A stretch of 64,000 bases of DNA from Cellulomonas sp. JH27-2. Lineage in GTDB: Bacteria; Actinomycetota; Actinomycetes; Actinomycetales; Cellulomonadaceae. Both the position numbers and the translations under genes were made by a program. The notes under the pieces were generated by a model. It was given only the letters and a program-made list of their open reading frames with translations, did no database searches and was not told the DNA's origin. The stretch lies in NCBI RefSeq assembly GCF_014837175.1, contig NZ_JACYFR010000001.1, forward strand, positions 744,001 to 808,000. The letters run 5' to 3'. The first letter of the stretch is position 1; each line of letters starts with the position of its first letter. Of this stretch, positions 61,281 to 64,000 are shown piece after piece.

Positions 61281-62044
61281 GCTCGCGCCCCGCCCTCGTC
61301 GGCGGGTCGCGCGTCAGCCCGGACGTCCTCGTCGGTACGCACAGGGGCGTGCCGCAGGTGCGCGACGCCCTCGGCCAGGGTGGCGAGCGCCTCGCGCGCC
61401 CCCTGCACGTCGGCGGCCGTGAGCACGTGCTCGCTGTACCGCGCGTCGAGGTAGCGCCCCAGCAGCCAGCGCGTCGCAGCGGGGTCGGCGAGCGTCGCCC
61501 CGAGCACCTCGACGGTGAACTCGGACGCCGTCTGCGCCCGGTCGCGGACCACACCGCTGCGGCCGGCGGCGTCCTCGAGGGCCACCCACGCGGCGATCAC
61601 GGCGTCGCCGGGCGGCACGAGGGCGTCCTCCAGCAGGCGGGCGGCCTGCGCGACGCCCTCCTGCAGCGCCGGCGTCGCGGGATACGCCTCGAACCCGGCG
61701 GGCGTGCCGGCGTCGACGTCGTCGTCACGATCCTTCGGCCCGCGTCCGGTGAGCCACCGCTTGACCATCGGCACGACGAACCACGCGACGACGGCCAGCA
61801 CCACCACCAGCACCACGACGAACACCCAGCTGGGGATCGAGATGTGGTTGCTCCCGCCGTCACCCAGCGGCGCCGAGGTCACCTCGTTGCTCGGCATCGG
61901 CGGCGGCGTGTAGTCGATCCTCGGGATCCGGCCGTTGCGTGTCGAGATGTGCCACGGCCCCGCGAGCGCCGCACCGAGCACGACGAACACGACGAGCCCC
62001 GCGACGGCGATCGCCGTACGGCGCGCGTCCTGCGTCGGTCGCAC
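61277..62044 (-). CDS. DUF4129-domain membrane protein, first gene of the MoxR operon
   Basis: The 255-residue protein has membrane segments at about 12-30 and 73-95 and a C-terminal DUF4129 domain (about 160-235, AARLLEDALVPPGDAVIAAWVALEDAAGRSGV...TASEFTVEVL...LGRYLDARYSEHVLT). DUF4129 is often the C-terminal part of TgpA transglutaminases; here it stands alone. The start is GTG 62044 with GGAGG 4 bases upstream. The 182-base gap to purB contains the promoters of both. Confidence 0.88.
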   Translation of the reverse strand: MRPTQDARRTAIAVAGLVVFVVLGAALAGPWHISTRNGRIPRIDYTPPPMPSNEVTSAPLGDGGSNHISIPSWVFVVVLVVVLAVVAWFVVPMVKRWLTGRGPKDRDDDVDAGTPAGFEAYPATPALQEGVAQAARLLEDALVPPGDAVIAAWVALEDAAGRSGVVRDRAQTASEFTVEVLGATLADPAATRWLLGRYLDARYSEHVLTAADVQGAREALATLAEGVAHLRHAPVRTDEDVRADARPADEGGARA

Positions 62045-62226
62045 GGTCCTCCCCCGGGTCGTCGATCGTCGTCGGCCCTCGTCGGCCGGCACCCAGGCTA
62101 TAGACCCCAGCGCGCCCCGATGACCGCCGCCCGGGTGGTGACGCGCCGCACATTCCTCTCCATACCCGACGATCACGCCCGCGGACAGCCCGCACGCGCG
62201 CCGCGCGGCTCTGGGATCATGGCCGC

Positions 62227-63648
62227 ATGACTGAGCGCGCGTCCCTGGCCGATGTGTCCCCCGCGATCGCCCTCGGGCCGCTCGACGGCCGCTACCGCGC
62301 GGCGGTCGCCCCGCTCGTCGACCACCTGTCGGAGGCCGCGCTCAACCGCGAGCGCGTGCACGTCGAGGTCGAGTGGCTCATCCACCTGACCCGCCACGGC
62401 GTGGTCCCGGGCGCCCCGCGGCTGACGGAGGCCGACGAGGCCTTCCTGCGCGACGTCGTCGCGACGTTCGGGGCCGACGAGGTCGCCGCGCTGGCCGAGA
62501 TCGAGCGCACCACGGTCCACGACGTGAAGGCCGTCGAGTACTTCCTCAAGGGCCGCATGGCGACGGCGCCGGAGGGTTCCGCGCTGCACCAGGTGGGCGA
62601 GCTGGTCCACTTCGCGTGCACCAGCGAGGACATCAACAACCTGTCGTACGCGCTGATGGTCCAGGGTGCCGTGCGCGACGTGTGGCTGCCGGCCGCGACG
62701 ACGCTGGCCGACGAGGTCGCGGCGATGGCCGTCGAGCTGCGCGACCAGCCCCTGCTCGCCCTCACGCACGGCCAGCCCGCCACGCCGACGACGCTCGGCA
62801 AGGAGCTCGCCGTCCTGGCGCACCGCCTGCGCCGCCAGCTGCGCCGCATCGCCTCCGACGAGTTCCTGGGCAAGCTCAACGGCGCGACGGGCACCTACGG
62901 CGCCCACGTGGTCGCGGTGCCGGGCGCCGACTGGCCGGCGATCAGCAAGTCCTTCGTCGAGCACCTGGGCCTGACGTGGAACCCGCTGACCACGCAGATC
63001 GAGTCGCACGACTGGCAGGCCGAGCTGTACGCGGACGTCGCGCGCTTCAACCGCGTGCTGCACAACCTGGCCACCGACGTGTGGACCTACATCAGCCGCG
63101 GCGTCTTCACGCAGATCCCCGTCGCGGGCGCCACGGGCAGCTCGACCATGCCGCACAAGGTCAACCCGATCCGGTTCGAGAACGCCGAGGCCAACCTCGA
63201 GATCTCGTCGGCCCTGCTCGACACGCTCGCCTCCACGCTGGTCACGAGCCGCCTGCAGCGCGACCTGACGGACTCGACCACGCAGCGCAACATCGGCCCC
63301 GCGTTCGGGCACAGCCTGCTGGCGATCGACAACGTGCGCCGCGGGATGAAGGCGCTGTCGGTCGACGAGGCGCTGCTGGCCCGCGAGCTCGACGAGAACT
63401 GGGAGGTGCTCGGCGAGCCCGTGCAGTCGGCGATGCGCGCCGCGGCCGTGGCGGGCGTGACCGGCATGGAGAACCCGTACGAGCGGCTCAAGGAGCTCAC
63501 GCGCGGGCACCGTCTGACGGCCGACGACATGCGCGAGTTCATCGCCGGTCTCGGTCTGCCCGACGACGTCGCGGCGCGGCTCGGCGCCCTGACGCCCGCC
63601 TCCTACACCGGCCTGGCGGCCTCGTTGGTGGACTTCCTGGACGCCTGA
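62227..63648 (+). CDS. purB: Adenylosuccinate lyase (purB)
   Basis: The 473-residue fumarase-superfamily enzyme acts twice in purine synthesis (SAICAR to AICAR, adenylosuccinate to AMP). The signature GSSTMPHKVNPIRFENAE is present (catalytic Ser in SSTMP), with TSEDINN and THGQPATPTTLGKE. It is of the E. coli-type PurB. ATG 62227 overlaps a 3-codon minicistron (ATG 62219, ATG GCC GCA TGA) whose stop shares the start, a possible coupling element. Confidence 0.97.
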   Translation: MTERASLADVSPAIALGPLDGRYRAAVAPLVDHLSEAALNRERVHVEVEWLIHLTRHGVVPGAPRLTEADEAFLRDVVATFGADEVAALAEIERTTVHDVKAVEYFLKGRMATAPEGSALHQVGELVHFACTSEDINNLSYALMVQGAVRDVWLPAATTLADEVAAMAVELRDQPLLALTHGQPATPTTLGKELAVLAHRLRRQLRRIASDEFLGKLNGATGTYGAHVVAVPGADWPAISKSFVEHLGLTWNPLTTQIESHDWQAELYADVARFNRVLHNLATDVWTYISRGVFTQIPVAGATGSSTMPHKVNPIRFENAEANLEISSALLDTLASTLVTSRLQRDLTDSTTQRNIGPAFGHSLLAIDNVRRGMKALSVDEALLARELDENWEVLGEPVQSAMRAAAVAGVTGMENPYERLKELTRGHRLTADDMREFIAGLGLPDDVAARLGALTPASYTGLAASLVDFLDA

Positions 63649-63743
63649 CTGACTCGTTTGGGTGGTACCACAGCCACTGGGTGAACCCCATCTGGACACG
63701 CGCCCGATTTGTCTGCACAATCGTGCGCGCACCCCGTCTGTTT

Positions 63744-63762
63744 CGTCCGGATTCATCGGACG
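63744..63762 (+). terminator. Predicted hairpin after purB
   Basis: CGTCCG (63744-63749) pairs with CGGACG (63757-63762) around a 7-base loop, about 95 bases past the purB stop. It could be a weak terminator or a leader hairpin of the next gene, whose GTG starts 52 bases on. Confidence 0.35.
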
Positions 63763-63813
63763 GACACCCGAGGCGCGCCCTCCCTGCTCCACCCCCCAAC
63801 GGCGAGGTACCCC

Positions 63814-64000
63814 GTGACGCTCATGCAGAAGGCGATCACGCCGGCCCTGTCCCGCGCGCACCTGAGCGCGGGCCACGACCGGCTGTCCGGCTACGTCGTG
63901 CGCGCATCGGACGTGTCGTTCGCGACGACGCCCGCGCAGCTCTTCGAGGTCCACGGCCTCGGGTACCCGGGCACGCCGTTCAGCCCGCACGACGAGCACA
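63814..64000 (+). CDS. Start of an unrecognised gene (cut by window edge)
   Basis: A GTG at 63814 has GAGGT about 6 bases upstream and opens a frame to the window end (62 codons). The product begins with a helical stretch (MQKAITPALSRAHLSAGHDRLSG) followed by VVRASDVSFATTPAQLFEVHGLGYPGTPFSPHDEH. There is no signal peptide. The alternative start ATG 63823 would remove three residues. I do not recognise the family. Confidence 0.55.
   Translation, partial: MTLMQKAITPALSRAHLSAGHDRLSGYVVRASDVSFATTPAQLFEVHGLGYPGTPFSPHDEH

Overview
This window looks like core chromosome from a high-GC actinomycete, most likely Cellulomonas or a near relative (inferred). The reasons are strong G/C third positions throughout, frequent GTG starts, many 4-base start/stop overlaps, a cellobiose phosphorylase that closely resembles the Cellulomonas enzymes as I remember them, and a CebR/CelR-type operator in front of it. 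I see no insertion sequence, prophage, CRISPR array or rRNA. The one RNA gene found is tRNA-Gly(CCC).

Layout. 1-5.0 kb: the start of a sensor kinase, a DUF6069 membrane protein, then an operator-controlled cellobiose phosphorylase/aldose epimerase pair. 5-13.3 kb: lipoprotein, GNAT, tRNA-Gly, an anti-sigma-kinase/STAS fusion, GH51 arabinofuranosidase, a coupled lipoprotein/secreted-protein pair, GH15 hydrolase and a SnoaL-like protein. 13.3-18.2 kb: DUF2254 membrane protein, then a fused ATP-grasp/alpha-E protein coupled to a transglutaminase. 18.2-25.8 kb: an aldehyde-dehydrogenase cassette (GAF regulator, ALDH, DUF779), a TetR regulator and a methyltransferase with an RGG-rich tail. 26-35.2 kb: DUF222-HNH protein, coupled patatin/acyltransferase, a membrane acyltransferase, an NHLRC2-like thioredoxin/NHL protein and a GAF-GGDEF cyclase. 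35.3-39.1 kb: heme oxygenase diverging, across a DtxR/IdeR-like box, from a DUF4397 surface protein, class F sortase, ECF sigma and zinc anti-sigma operon. 39.2-48.3 kb: DUF6458 and AbiEi-like genes, a four-gene copper/oxidase-assembly operon (His-rich membrane protein, YcnI, CopC, CopD-CtaG), an MFS exporter, and a Rieske/membrane pair. 48.4-52.2 kb: a 2-oxoacid dehydrogenase operon (E1alpha, E1beta, E2, no E3) below a double palindromic operator. 52.4-64 kb: secreted Ig-like protein, HisC, small holin-like protein, a WXG-like protein coupled to a lipase-fold protein, a five-gene MoxR/DUF58 operon, purB, and the start of an unknown gene.

Main themes are plant-polysaccharide use (GH94, GH51, GH15), envelope and surface modification, metal handling (iron box with heme oxygenase and sortase; copper operon) and partner-switching or ECF signalling. 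The strongest candidates for new biology are the iron-box/sortase/sigma cluster, the WXG-like/lipase pair, the RGG-tailed methyltransferase, and a structured intergenic element at 19219-19277 that carries three DnaA-box matches. No gap between genes is longer than about 270 bases.
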